Shown here piece by piece: positions 44,958-53,627 of a DNA stretch of 64,000 nt. This DNA comes from an uncultured Prevotellaceae bacterium (GTDB lineage: Bacteria; Bacteroidota; Bacteroidia; Bacteroidales; Bacteroidaceae). The number at the start of each line of letters is the position of its first letter. Positions within the stretch are counted from its first letter, which is position 1. The position numbers and the translations under genes are program-made. The notes beneath the pieces are model-generated. The model worked only from the letters and a program-made list of their open reading frames with translations, ran no database searches and was not told the DNA's origin. The stretch is from the NCBI GenBank assembly GCA_947165505.1, contig CAMVAT010000004.1, positions 62,001 to 126,000 on the forward strand, read 5' to 3'.

Positions 44958-45018
44958 CCTTTTTTATAGGTCATTTGTTCCCTTCGCCCGCATCTCAGAT
45001 TCATGAAACGAAATTAAA

Positions 45019-45053
45019 AAAGAATGGCAGATTTTTTTCTGCCATTCTTTTTG
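45019..45053 (+). terminator. Intrinsic terminator behind the hexosaminidase gene
   Basis: 13-bp stem AAAGAATGGCAGA / TCTGCCATTCTTT with a T-only loop and following T run. Confidence 0.9.
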
Positions 45054-45062
45054 TTTGTAATT

Positions 45063-45070
45063 ATCTTTGC
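45063..45070 (+). promoter_or_regulatory. -7 element of the esterase gene
   Basis: TATCTTTG; no clear TTTG at the proper distance. It excludes the in-frame ATG at 44975 as start. Confidence 0.6.
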
Positions 45071-45133
45071 AGCGGTACACTAACCCCTCAACAAAATTCA
45101 ACTATTATTCATTATATCAAAAACCTACCTAAA

Positions 45134-47845
45134 ATGAAAAAACTTATTATCACTTCATTACTGATGACTGTCGGCGCATTCGGCGTCGTCGGGCAGTCGA
45201 AGGCGCAGAGCGATATTCCTCTGGTCTATACAGTAGAAAACACTGGTAGCGAGGCCAACCCCGTGCTGCCGGCAAAAGACCAGGCGCCCAAGGTGGACCC
45301 GCTGCCCGATCCGCTGGCGTGGAGCGACGGTTCGGGACGTGCCACCGACTTCTCTGACTGGGCTCGCCGCCGCGGCGAGATCGCCAAGGAGATACAACAC
45401 TACGAGATTGGCACCAAACCCGCTGTCGATGCCTCACAGGTGAAGGCAAGCATGGACGGCAACAAACTCATCGTGGATGTGACCGTGGGCGGCGAGACGC
45501 TCCAACTCAGCGCCGAGATCAAATACCCCTCGACGGGCGAGGCTCCCTACGCGCTGATGATCGGCACCAGTGGCATCTCGCTGCCCTCGGCCGTCTTCTC
45601 GGGACGTCCCATCGCCACCATGACCTTCTCTGAGAGTCAGGTCAATAACTACTCGCAGTTCGGCTCACCTGCCGGACGCGGCAACTACGCCTTCGACCGC
45701 CTCTATCCCGACCTGAAAGACAACGGAGCCTACAGTGAGTGGGCTTGGGGACTGAGCCGGTTGCTCGACGGCTTGCAGCAACTGGGTCCTGAGGTGACCA
45801 AGATAGACATGGCGCGCATCGGTGTCACCGGCTGTTCGTATGCCGGCAAGATGGCTCTCTTCTGCGGTGCCTTCGACGAGCGCGTGGCGCTCACCATCGC
45901 GCAGGAGCCCGGTGGCGGCGGTGCCGCTGCATGGCGCTACTCGCGCTGGATCAATGCGCAGCCCAACGCCGAGTCGGTCGAGGGTCTCGACAATACCGAC
46001 TATAACTGGTTCAAGGAGAGCCTGCGGGCCAACTACGCCGGCAAGGATGTGGCCTACCTGCCCCACGACCACCACGAACTGGCTGCCATGGTCTGTCCGC
46101 GCGCCCTGCTCATGCTCGGCAACCCCGACTTCACATGGTTGGCCGACCCCTCCGGATATGTGTCGATGAACGGTGCCATGAAGGTGTGGCAGCAGTATGG
46201 CATCGACGACCGTGTGGGCTACTCGATCGTGGCCGGACACGGACACTGTCAACTGCCCGAGGTGCAGTATCCCGAGGTGGAGGCTTATATCGACCGCTTC
46301 CTGCTCGGTAAGACCGATGTGGATACACGCGTGCGCATCGCACCCGACAGTTATCAAGATATCGACCTCGACTGGTGGACCGGCTGGTGGGGCGTGAGCG
46401 AACCGGGTGAGTTCCCCGCCGACCCTGTGGTCTATCAGGGACCCGACCCCGGCACCGAGGCCTTGCTGCCGCTGGTGGGCAACTGGGCCAGCCGTGTCAC
46501 TGGCACGGCCGCGGAAGATGGTAATATCTATAGCGGCACTGTCAACTTCAGCGGACAATGGGGCGAGGTAGGCGGACGGCAGTGGGGTGCCGATGTCACT
46601 GAGGGCACCAAGCACGTCATCACTGTGAAGCTGGCCGCTCCCATGCCTGAGGGCTTGCAGTGGAAACTGGGCTATAAGGATGAGTACGGCGAACCGATCG
46701 GCGAGAACTACCCGCAGATAGAGACCGACGGCAATAATTTGGTCATCACCCTGACGCAGAGCTACTGGTATCTGGCTGTGCAGCGCAAAAGCAGCAGCGC
46801 CATCGACCCCATCGAGGTGCTCTCCGTCACCCGCGACGTCTATCTCACGGAGTTTACACCCGAGTCGTCTGACCTCGAGGTGCTGGTTGATTACGGTGCC
46901 GAAATCGACGGTCGCGTGGTCAGCGCCAACGGACTGCCCGCCGCTGTCTCGCTGCCCGGCAACTGGGGCGATGTGAAACTGTGGGGCGATCCCTTTAATA
47001 TCAATGAGTATCCGCGCTACCGCATCGAACTGGGTCAGGCTCCCGAGGCCGGACAGCTGCAGATGTTCGTCCGCAACGCCGCCCAGGCCAAGGACTACAG
47101 CGGACACTACTATCCGTTCGATGCCGGACAGACCGTGCTCGAGGGGGCTTTCAATCCCGACGATCTGGGCGACGACCCCGTGGTCACGCAGTTTGCCTTG
47201 CAGAATATGACGGGCTCGGCCGTGCAGACCATCGTCAAGGATGTGAAACTCTTCACCGTCGACGGCACACCCATACCCACCAGCGGACTCGTGGCCAATG
47301 GCTGGAACCCCGCCACCGTCACGCCGTCGGGCTCGGAGTCCGTGTATGAGGGCACCGTCAACTTCACCCAGCAGTATGCCTACGTGGGTCCCTACAGCGG
47401 CACCGTGGCCAAGGGCACCTACCACCACTTCACCTTCTTCACCGAGCAGCCCATACCCGCCGGCTTCCAGATGGTAGCCGTCATCGGTGGCGATGTGCAG
47501 ACCACGCCCGTCGAGGCCTCGGCAGCAGCCGCACCGCGCCGTGCCGCCGGTGGCTATGAATACAGCTACGATGTGTTTGCCGACTACACGTTCCTGGCCC
47601 TGCAATATGCCGGCGAGGAGACACCCTCTATCCACATCAACCGCATCACGCGCGACGTGCTCGAGATAGACCCCACAGCCATCGAGGGCATCACCGACGA
47701 CACTCAGGCACAGACCGAGGTGGTTGCCACTCAGGTCTATAACGCCTCGGGCATGCAGTCGTCACGCCTGACGAAGGGCGTCAACATCCTCCGCGAGACG
47801 CTCAGCAACGGTCAGGTGCGCATCCGCAAGGTCGTCGTGAAGTAA
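45134..47845 (+). CDS. CE15-like secreted esterase with beta modules and type IX-like tail
   Basis: 903-aa secreted protein. Signal MKKLIITSLLMTVGAFGVVG, then an alpha/beta-hydrolase of the CE15 (glucuronoyl esterase) type to about residue 410. The nucleophile elbow is GCSYAGKMALFCGAFDERV (Ser about 235), the acid region has EPGGGGAAAWRYSRW, and His is in VAGHGHCQLPEVQ. Two or three beta-sandwich modules follow, with the repeated pattern GTVNFSGQWGEVG / GTVNFTQQYAYVG, and a tail ending RKVVVK. CE15 enzymes cleave ester links between lignin alcohols and glucuronoxylan. The canonical Arg of GCSRxGK is Tyr-Ala here, so the substrate may differ. Confidence 0.82.
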   Translation: MKKLIITSLLMTVGAFGVVGQSKAQSDIPLVYTVENTGSEANPVLPAKDQAPKVDPLPDPLAWSDGSGRATDFSDWARRRGEIAKEIQHYEIGTKPAVDASQVKASMDGNKLIVDVTVGGETLQLSAEIKYPSTGEAPYALMIGTSGISLPSAVFSGRPIATMTFSESQVNNYSQFGSPAGRGNYAFDRLYPDLKDNGAYSEWAWGLSRLLDGLQQLGPEVTKIDMARIGVTGCSYAGKMALFCGAFDERVALTIAQEPGGGGAAAWRYSRWINAQPNAESVEGLDNTDYNWFKESLRANYAGKDVAYLPHDHHELAAMVCPRALLMLGNPDFTWLADPSGYVSMNGAMKVWQQYGIDDRVGYSIVAGHGHCQLPEVQYPEVEAYIDRFLLGKTDVDTRVRIAPDSYQDIDLDWWTGWWGVSEPGEFPADPVVYQGPDPGTEALLPLVGNWASRVTGTAAEDGNIYSGTVNFSGQWGEVGGRQWGADVTEGTKHVITVKLAAPMPEGLQWKLGYKDEYGEPIGENYPQIETDGNNLVITLTQSYWYLAVQRKSSSAIDPIEVLSVTRDVYLTEFTPESSDLEVLVDYGAEIDGRVVSANGLPAAVSLPGNWGDVKLWGDPFNINEYPRYRIELGQAPEAGQLQMFVRNAAQAKDYSGHYYPFDAGQTVLEGAFNPDDLGDDPVVTQFALQNMTGSAVQTIVKDVKLFTVDGTPIPTSGLVANGWNPATVTPSGSESVYEGTVNFTQQYAYVGPYSGTVAKGTYHHFTFFTEQPIPAGFQMVAVIGGDVQTTPVEASAAAAPRRAAGGYEYSYDVFADYTFLALQYAGEETPSIHINRITRDVLEIDPTAIEGITDDTQAQTEVVATQVYNASGMQSSRLTKGVNILRETLSNGQVRIRKVVVK

Positions 47846-47856
47846 TTACAAACAGA

Positions 47857-47905
47857 CCCACCCCCAGCCCCTCCCCTCGGGGAGGGTCGGGGTGGGGGCT
47901 CTTCA
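47857..47905 (+). terminator. GC-rich hairpin between esterase and CotH genes
   Basis: CCCCCAGCCCCTCCCC pairs with GGGGAGGGTCGGGGTGGGG, followed by CTCTTCAATTTT. It may terminate or stabilise the esterase transcript. Confidence 0.6.
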
Positions 47906-47917
47906 ATTTTATTCATC

Positions 47918-49588
47918 ATGAAACCTATTATTTATATTTTCTCATTCCTGATTTTCTACTTCGTGTCTGGTCAGCGGGCTACGGCCGACGACGTCACGTT
48001 CACGGAGAGCAACCTGCCCATCATCGTCATCCAGACCAGCGAGGCCATCAATGCCGACGCCAAGGTGAAGGGGACCATGAAAATCATCAACAACGGCGAG
48101 GGACAGGTCAACCGCGTGACGGATGCCCCCAACGACTACGACGGCTATATCGGCATCAAATGGCGGGGTGAGAGCTCGCTCAACTTCAATCAGAAGAAAT
48201 ACACCATCGAGACATGGGATGCCGAGGGCAACGACCTGAAAGCCTCGCTCCTGGGCATGCCCGAGGAGACCGACTGGGTGCTGCTGGCCCCCTACAACGA
48301 CGTGTCGATGGTGCGCGACGTGTTCGCATACTACATGTGGAACGCCATGGGACACTGGGGACCGCGCACGCAGATGTGCGAGGTGGTGGTCAATGGCGAG
48401 TATATGGGCGTGTATGCGCTGTGCGAGCGCATCAAACGCGACAAAAACCGCGTTGATATCAATAAACTGAAACCCGAGGACGTAGAGGGGCGCGACGTCA
48501 CCGGAGGATATATCGTGCGCATCGACGCCTTCGACGCCAGCGACGAGACCTTCCCCTCGAAGGTGAAAGGCATACAGAAGCAGCAGTCGTGGGGCTGGGG
48601 TGGGGGAGGCACCACCGAGGCTACCGTCACATGGACCATCTACTATCCCAAGAAAGAAGACCTGCAGCCCGCACAGCGCGACTACATCCGCGGCTATATC
48701 GACCAGGTGGAGACGACCATCCAGTCTGAGACCTTCACCGACCCCGTCGAAGGCTACGCGCAACTCATCGATGTGGCATCGTTTGTCGATTACTTCATTC
48801 ACACCGAGGTGAGCCTCAATGCTGACGGATTCAAGCGCAGTGCCTACTATTACAAAGACAAGGATAAGAAAGACGGCACACGCGGACTGCTTTATGCCGG
48901 ACCGGTGTGGGACTTCAACCTGGCCTACGGCAACTGCAATTTCTGCAATGCCAACAACGTGCAGTCGTGGGTCTATCAGGGATGCGAGACCAACCCCACA
49001 CCGGTGATGTGGAGGCGGCTGCTCCAAGACCCTGAGTTTGCCAATGCCGTGAAACGCCGCTATCTGCAACTGCGGCAGACCATTCTCAGCGAAGAGGCCA
49101 TCGACCAGTTTCTCGACAGCTACGCCACGCTGCTCGACCAAGCCAAAGACCGGCAGCTCGCCAAGTATAAAGAAGTGCTGAAAAGTAATAACCCGTGGGA
49201 TTTCGGTCCTACCAGTTTCTATGCCGCCTATCGGGTGTCTTCCTATGCAGAGGAGATAGCCACGGTGAAACAGTGGTTCCGTCAGCGTCTGGCTTTCCTC
49301 GATGCCAATATGCCGGGCTCTGCGGAGGCTCCTTCGGGCATACGGCAACCGATGGACTACCACGATGCCTCGCTGTCGGTGCAAGGGCAGCAGTTGGTGG
49401 TGGTGAGCGGTCAGCCCCTGGCCCGTATCGACGTGGTCGATGCCACGGGTGCTTGCCTCCGCACGATGGGGGTAGAGGGCAGTCGGCAGGCGACAGTGAG
49501 CCTCGCGGGCCTGGGCGCAGGATTGCGCATACTGGTCTGCTATACCACTGATGGCAACATGGTGTCGCGCAGCATCCAGCTACGCTGA
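47918..49588 (+). CDS. CotH-kinase-family secreted protein
   Basis: 556-aa secreted protein (signal MKPIIYIFSFLIFYFVSGQ). The CotH-type protein-kinase-like domain spans about 30-450: IKWRGESSLNFNQKKYTIETWD, WVLLAPYNDVSMVRDVFAYYMW, VYALCERIKRDKNRVDI, LYAGPVWDFNLAYG. The last about 80 residues form a type IX-like beta domain. CotH proteins phosphorylate spore coat proteins in Bacillus; the role in Bacteroidetes is unclear, possibly surface or substrate attachment. It follows the esterase gene after 72 bp. Confidence 0.85.
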   Translation: MKPIIYIFSFLIFYFVSGQRATADDVTFTESNLPIIVIQTSEAINADAKVKGTMKIINNGEGQVNRVTDAPNDYDGYIGIKWRGESSLNFNQKKYTIETWDAEGNDLKASLLGMPEETDWVLLAPYNDVSMVRDVFAYYMWNAMGHWGPRTQMCEVVVNGEYMGVYALCERIKRDKNRVDINKLKPEDVEGRDVTGGYIVRIDAFDASDETFPSKVKGIQKQQSWGWGGGGTTEATVTWTIYYPKKEDLQPAQRDYIRGYIDQVETTIQSETFTDPVEGYAQLIDVASFVDYFIHTEVSLNADGFKRSAYYYKDKDKKDGTRGLLYAGPVWDFNLAYGNCNFCNANNVQSWVYQGCETNPTPVMWRRLLQDPEFANAVKRRYLQLRQTILSEEAIDQFLDSYATLLDQAKDRQLAKYKEVLKSNNPWDFGPTSFYAAYRVSSYAEEIATVKQWFRQRLAFLDANMPGSAEAPSGIRQPMDYHDASLSVQGQQLVVVSGQPLARIDVVDATGACLRTMGVEGSRQATVSLAGLGAGLRILVCYTTDGNMVSRSIQLR

Positions 49589-49601
49589 CCGGGGGGCGTC
49601 T

Positions 49602-50081
49602 CTATTGACCTCCTTTCCCCCTCCAAAACCGCCAGGTGATATCCTCAAAAGTGCCGTCTTCCAGGCGGTGATACAGGCGCTGGTTGGTCGTGGGTTTGCT
49701 CAAAGGACCTAAATGACGGATATAAGGACCGATTTTGATGTAGTCAAAATCGGTCTTTTTGATGTCGGAGGGCACACGCAGCCGACCGCTATACCAGGCC
49801 ACATGAAATTGCGGATGCTCTTCGCGGATATACTGCGCCAGCAGGTTCACACCCTTCGCGTCGCCGTCGCCGCCCATGAAGGCGATGCAGGTGATGTCGG
49901 TGCCGTAGCGCTCCACAAAGGCATCGATGGCATCGGTGTTCAGAGGCAGTCCGATGTCTTCCCATAGATAGCGGCTGTGGCAGCCAGGACACCGACAAGG
50001 ACAGTTGCTGATGTTGATGGCCAGCGTCACCTCGTCGGGTATCTCTTGAAACACCACACCCGTGTTCACGTATTTTAGCAT
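49602..50081 (-). CDS. nrdG: Anaerobic ribonucleotide reductase activating protein
   Basis: 159-aa radical-SAM activase. The cluster motif CxxxCxxC is CPCRCPGC (about residues 27-34); GGDGDAKGVNLLAQY lies in the AdoMet region. It generates the glycyl radical on NrdD. Located behind nrdD on the same strand with a 94-bp gap. Confidence 0.95.
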   Translation of the reverse strand: MLKYVNTGVVFQEIPDEVTLAINISNCPCRCPGCHSRYLWEDIGLPLNTDAIDAFVERYGTDITCIAFMGGDGDAKGVNLLAQYIREEHPQFHVAWYSGRLRVPSDIKKTDFDYIKIGPYIRHLGPLSKPTTNQRLYHRLEDGTFEDITWRFWRGKGGQ

Positions 50082-50144
50082 GGTCCTTTTAAACTATAGT
50101 TAAGCCAAAAGCCCCGAACCGGTGTCTTCCCTATTCACAAAGCT

Positions 50145-50178
50145 AATGGCTTAACTACTTCAACTACTTAACTACTTA
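50145..50178 (-). repeat. TTAACTAC-type tandem repeat behind nrdD
   Basis: Repeats of ACTACTTAACTACTTAA lie directly behind, and overlap, the nrdD stop codon. Read on the coding strand the unit is GTAGTTAA, with stop codons in more than one frame. Confidence 0.7.
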
Positions 50179-52284
50179 ACTGCTAAGCTCTCCCGCGTGT
50201 GCGTAATAGCGACGTGCCGCCTCTTCCTGCCGTGGCTGCGAGAAATTGCTCACACGCTTCAGATAGCCGATGATGCGCGTCATGTAATCCACGTTCTTCG
50301 AGTGGCAGTGGGGACATTCCTTCAGGTAGCGTTTGTCGATGGTGCCGCAGTCGTTGCAGATGGTGTTGGGGATATTGAATGTGAAGTAGTTGCAGCCCTC
50401 CTTGGCGGCCACCTTCAGCAGTTGCAAGTACTGCTGCTTGCTCAGGTGCTCGTCCAGGTTCATGTGCAGGGCCGAGCCGCCCGTCAGGTGCTCGATATAG
50501 GGGGCACCGTGCAATTTGAATTTGTCGATGATGTCGAGCGAGTCGTCCTCCACCACATAGAAATACGAGTTGTAGCAGTCGCGCGGCACGAAGTAGCCGT
50601 CCTCGCGGTCCCACTTGGCGTGCTTCACACCCACATTCTCGGCGGGTATCATCTCGCAGTTGAACATCACCTCCTTGGTGCGGTATTTCTTGTTGTATCG
50701 CTCTATCAGTCCCAGGATGCCTTGTACGAAGTGCAGGTAGTCGTCGTTGGGCGTAATCTTCAGACCCATAAACTCGGCGGCCTCTACCAGTCCGTTGATG
50801 CCGATGGTCAGATACTGGCGGTTGATATTGATGTAGCCGGCGTCGAACAGCGGCAGCATGCCGTGGGCCTGTAGCTCTTTCAGGTTCTCGTTGTATGCCA
50901 GCTGCACCTTGTGGCACAGGTCGATGATGCCGCTCAGATACTCCAGATAGTCCTGCCCGTGGTTCACCGCATATTGCACGCAGCGGTTCAGGTTGATGGT
51001 CAGCACGCTCTTCGAACCGGTAGATACGCCGCCGGCGCCCAGCGTGTAACTGAAACCGTTGTCGGTGATCTCGTTGCGCAGACGGCAGCACGACGACAGC
51101 GAGTCGGCATTGTCGCTCATATAGGTGAAGAACGAATGACCCTCGGCATACATCTCGGCGGTGAACTCACCCCATTCGGGGTCCATCGGCTCGCCCTCTT
51201 TCGTGGTGAGCAGGGCCATCGTCTCGACGGGGAAGGTGAGCATCGTTTTCGTGCGCTCCTTGTTGAACCATTTCATGAAGCGTTTCTGCAACCACGACAG
51301 ACCAGCCCAGTCGGGCTTCGAGCCGTCGGGGAAGTAGAAGTCGCCGAAGATGCTCTCGAAATAATAACGGTCGTAATAGGCTACGTTCCAGAACACGGCC
51401 TGGTAGTTGCGGGCGCCCGTAGGTTGGTTCAGGGTATAGACAATCTGCTCGAAGCAGTCGGTGATCACCTTGTCGATGGTGCGGTGCTTCAGACTCAAAT
51501 CGACCACCTCGTCGGCGCGCTGCCAATAGTCCTGACCGTATTCCTTGCCCACGAAATAGTTCATATACATGAGGAACTCGGGGGTGGCGCATGCGCCCGA
51601 CAGCATGCTCGACACCATGAACACCATGTTGGCGAAGCCGCCGCAGAAACTCTTCAGGTTGGTCGGAGCGGTGGAGTTGCCGCCGATAGAGGCGGTGCCG
51701 CCGATGAGCCAGGGGTACATCGTGATCGAGGCGCAGTAGTTGGCCAGACTCGTCTCGTCGTTCTTATAGATGAAGTGGTGGGTCAGCTTGTCGATATACT
51801 CATCGGCCAGCGCCTTGCCGTACATCTTCTTGATGCGGTCGGTGAGCAGGCGGCGGTTCAGGCGGATGAAGTTGGATTTGGGCAACTCGCCTATCAGCGT
51901 GGCTATGTTTTTATGTTCCACGTTGGCATTGGCGTCGTACTTCGAACCCGTGGCCGCGTTCACCGATTCGCAGTATTCTGAGAGGAATTGCAATTTGGCC
52001 AGCGTCTCGCGGTCTTCGGAGTGCTGTTGGCGGTAGAGCATGAACGATTTGGCCACCTTATAATATCCTTCACGCATCAGTGCTTCTTCCACTTGGTTCT
52101 GTATATCCTCTACGGTGATATCGTCGTGGATGTCTAAGTGGCTGATGATTTTAGAGATGGTTCCTAAATCCGACGGCTGGTCCACACTCTCGAACGCCTT
52201 GATGATGGCATTCATGATTTTGTCCAACGAAAAGCGGTCTTTCGAACCGTCGCGCTTGGTAATCGTAAAATTCTTCATTTCCAT
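50176..52284 (-). CDS. nrdD: Anaerobic ribonucleoside-triphosphate reductase
   Basis: 702-aa class III reductase. N-terminal ATP-cone (NFTITKRDGSKDRFSLDKIMNAIIKAF, about 3-95), the catalytic barrel with SGACATPEFLMYMNYF and SLSSCCRLRNEI, a C-terminal zinc site (CNDCG...CPHC) and the glycyl-radical loop RIIGYLKRVSNF near the end. Makes dNTPs without oxygen. The start at 52284 is preferred; the open frame to 52389 runs through palindromes in the leader. A promoter with TAACTTTG at 52403-52410 and two palindromes in the leader suggest special regulation. Confidence 0.96.
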   Translation of the reverse strand: MEMKNFTITKRDGSKDRFSLDKIMNAIIKAFESVDQPSDLGTISKIISHLDIHDDITVEDIQNQVEEALMREGYYKVAKSFMLYRQQHSEDRETLAKLQFLSEYCESVNAATGSKYDANANVEHKNIATLIGELPKSNFIRLNRRLLTDRIKKMYGKALADEYIDKLTHHFIYKNDETSLANYCASITMYPWLIGGTASIGGNSTAPTNLKSFCGGFANMVFMVSSMLSGACATPEFLMYMNYFVGKEYGQDYWQRADEVVDLSLKHRTIDKVITDCFEQIVYTLNQPTGARNYQAVFWNVAYYDRYYFESIFGDFYFPDGSKPDWAGLSWLQKRFMKWFNKERTKTMLTFPVETMALLTTKEGEPMDPEWGEFTAEMYAEGHSFFTYMSDNADSLSSCCRLRNEITDNGFSYTLGAGGVSTGSKSVLTINLNRCVQYAVNHGQDYLEYLSGIIDLCHKVQLAYNENLKELQAHGMLPLFDAGYININRQYLTIGINGLVEAAEFMGLKITPNDDYLHFVQGILGLIERYNKKYRTKEVMFNCEMIPAENVGVKHAKWDREDGYFVPRDCYNSYFYVVEDDSLDIIDKFKLHGAPYIEHLTGGSALHMNLDEHLSKQQYLQLLKVAAKEGCNYFTFNIPNTICNDCGTIDKRYLKECPHCHSKNVDYMTRIIGYLKRVSNFSQPRQEEAARRYYAHAGELSS

Positions 52285-52325
52285 GATGGTATGTCTTCTA
52301 TAAAATATGTGCTTTGCAATCAGGT

Positions 52326-52410
52326 AAAGTTGTCTGTTTTGGAAAACTTTTTTCTTTCTCCGCTCAAAAAAGTTGTCCAAAACGGACAACTTTTTTCGAG
52401 TGCAAAGTTA
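52326..52410 (-). promoter_or_regulatory. nrdD promoter with double palindrome in the leader
   Basis: -7 element TAACTTTG on the minus strand (52403-52410). Two to four bases past the expected start lies a perfect palindrome, GTTGTCC-AAAAC-GGACAAC with A6/T6 flanks (52366-52396, 13-bp stem). A decayed second copy (AAAGTTGTCTG...AAAACTTT) is at 52326-52353. Could be operator sites or a 5'-end hairpin. Confidence 0.7.
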
Positions 52411-52581
52411 TATAATTTTCACATATCCACCAACGATATCTATATTAAAATTATTAAAAATTTGTTTCTTGGGCTTATCGCTGCAAACGAGAAGGATAGG
52501 GCATACCCTATCCTTCTTGTTCGCATGCAGCGGTCAACTGTTTGTCATAAAAGTAGTTAGAAGAACTGCTCGTAGCATTTA

Positions 52582-52675
52582 GCTTAACTACCTTAACTAC
52601 CTTAACTACTTTAACTACCTTAACTACCTTAACTACTTTAACTACTTTAACTACTTACGACTTAACTACTGCCTA
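52582..52675 (-). repeat. Tandem nonamer CTTAACTAC array behind deoD
   Basis: About ten copies of CTTAACTAC/TTTAACTAC in succession, directly behind the deoD stop codon. On the coding strand the unit is GTAGTTAAG. Confidence 0.85.
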
Positions 52676-52677
52676 CT

Positions 52678-53385
52678 TTATAGTAATGAGAATGCCACGT
52701 CCATCATGTGGGTGAAGGTAGTCTGGCGCTCTTCGGCGCTGGTAGCCTCGCCCGTGAGGATATGGTCAGAGATGGTGCAGATGGTCAGGGCGTGGTTGCC
52801 CGAGCGTGCGGCGTTCATGTAAAGACCGGCGGCCTCCATCTCCACGGCCAGCACGCCCATGTTGATCCATTTGTCGTTGTGTGCGTTCTCGGTGTAGAAC
52901 GTGTCCGACGAGAACACATTGCCCACCTTATATGAATAGCCCATCTTCTCGCAGGCCTCGACGGCGCCGCGCAGCAGTCCGAAGTCGGCTATCGGGGCGT
53001 AAGAGCCCGGCAACTCATACTGATCGACGTAGTGCGAGTCGGTGCAGGCTCCTTGGGCTATCACCAGGTCGCCCACATGCAGGTCCATGTTGATGCTTCC
53101 GGCCGACCCCACGCGGATGATGTTCTTCACGCCGTAGAAGTTGAAAAGCTCGTAGCTGTAGATACCCACCGAGGGGATGCCCATGCCGTGGCCCATCACG
53201 CTGACGCGCTTGCCCTTGTAGGTGCCGGTGAACCCCAGCATGCCACGCACGTTATTGAACTGAACGGGGTCGTCCAGGAATTTCTCGGCCATGAACTTGG
53301 CGCGCAACGGGTCGCCCGACATAATCACCGTCTCGGCTATCTCGCCGTATTTTGCCCCGATGTGGGGCGTGGGAGTTTTACTCAT
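52678..53385 (-). CDS. deoD: Purine-nucleoside phosphorylase, DeoD type
   Basis: 235-aa hexameric-type [18 protein letters not shown] (phosphate site), [36 protein letters not shown] (ribose site) and ISDHI. Splits purine nucleosides with phosphate for salvage. -7 element TATTTTTG at 53423-53430 on the minus strand. Monocistronic, divergent from the next gene. Confidence 0.96.
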   Translation of the reverse strand: MSKTPTPHIGAKYGEIAETVIMSGDPLRAKFMAEKFLDDPVQFNNVRGMLGFTGTYKGKRVSVMGHGMGIPSVGIYSYELFNFYGVKNIIRVGSAGSINMDLHVGDLVIAQGACTDSHYVDQYELPGSYAPIADFGLLRGAVEACEKMGYSYKVGNVFSSDTFYTENAHNDKWINMGVLAVEMEAAGLYMNAARSGNHALTICTISDHILTGEATSAEERQTTFTHMMDVAFSLL

Positions 53386-53537
53386 AATGATTCAGTTTTT
53401 TAGTTAAATAGAACAATTTCTGCAAAAATACTCATTTTTTTTGAATGATGGTGCATCCGAGATATGTTTTTTTGACGATTTCTTCTTTTTTTAAAGAAAA
53501 AATGAAAAAAAACGTTGCGGTTGTCATATCTTTTGTT

Positions 53538-53545
53538 TATTTTTG
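53538..53545 (+). promoter_or_regulatory. -7 element of the membrane-protein gene
   Basis: TATTTTTG, with a weak GTTG about 20 nt upstream; leader of about 80 nt. Confidence 0.55.
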
Positions 53546-53627
53546 TCAACAAATTTTAAACAAACAGATTTCTTACTTTATATCTTCGCAACCTTACAAC
53601 CTCAAACCTTTATAACCTCACCACCTT

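Larger units (their letters stand above)
52285..52677. other. Region upstream of nrdD: leader palindromes and tandem repeat
   Basis: Contains the nrdD promoter and two palindromic sites (52326-52353 and 52366-52396), then a plain AT-rich stretch, then the array of 9-bp repeats behind the deoD gene (about 52582-52675). No gene seen. Confidence 0.75.

Noticed and set aside
45665..47635. 656-aa open frame on the minus strand opposite the esterase gene
   Set aside because: It is a GC-driven shadow of the esterase gene, whose motifs, signal peptide and promoter are clear; the opposite frame has no domain and no start signals.
52366..52396. NrdR box before nrdD
   Set aside because: The palindrome GTTGTCC/GGACAAC does not match the ACACTATATATAGTGT-type NrdR site and occurs at the start site instead of upstream of the promoter.
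52582..52675. CRISPR array
   Set aside because: Units of nine bases without spacers, and no cas genes; the 14-mer arrays at 27001 and 62481 were rejected for the same reason.
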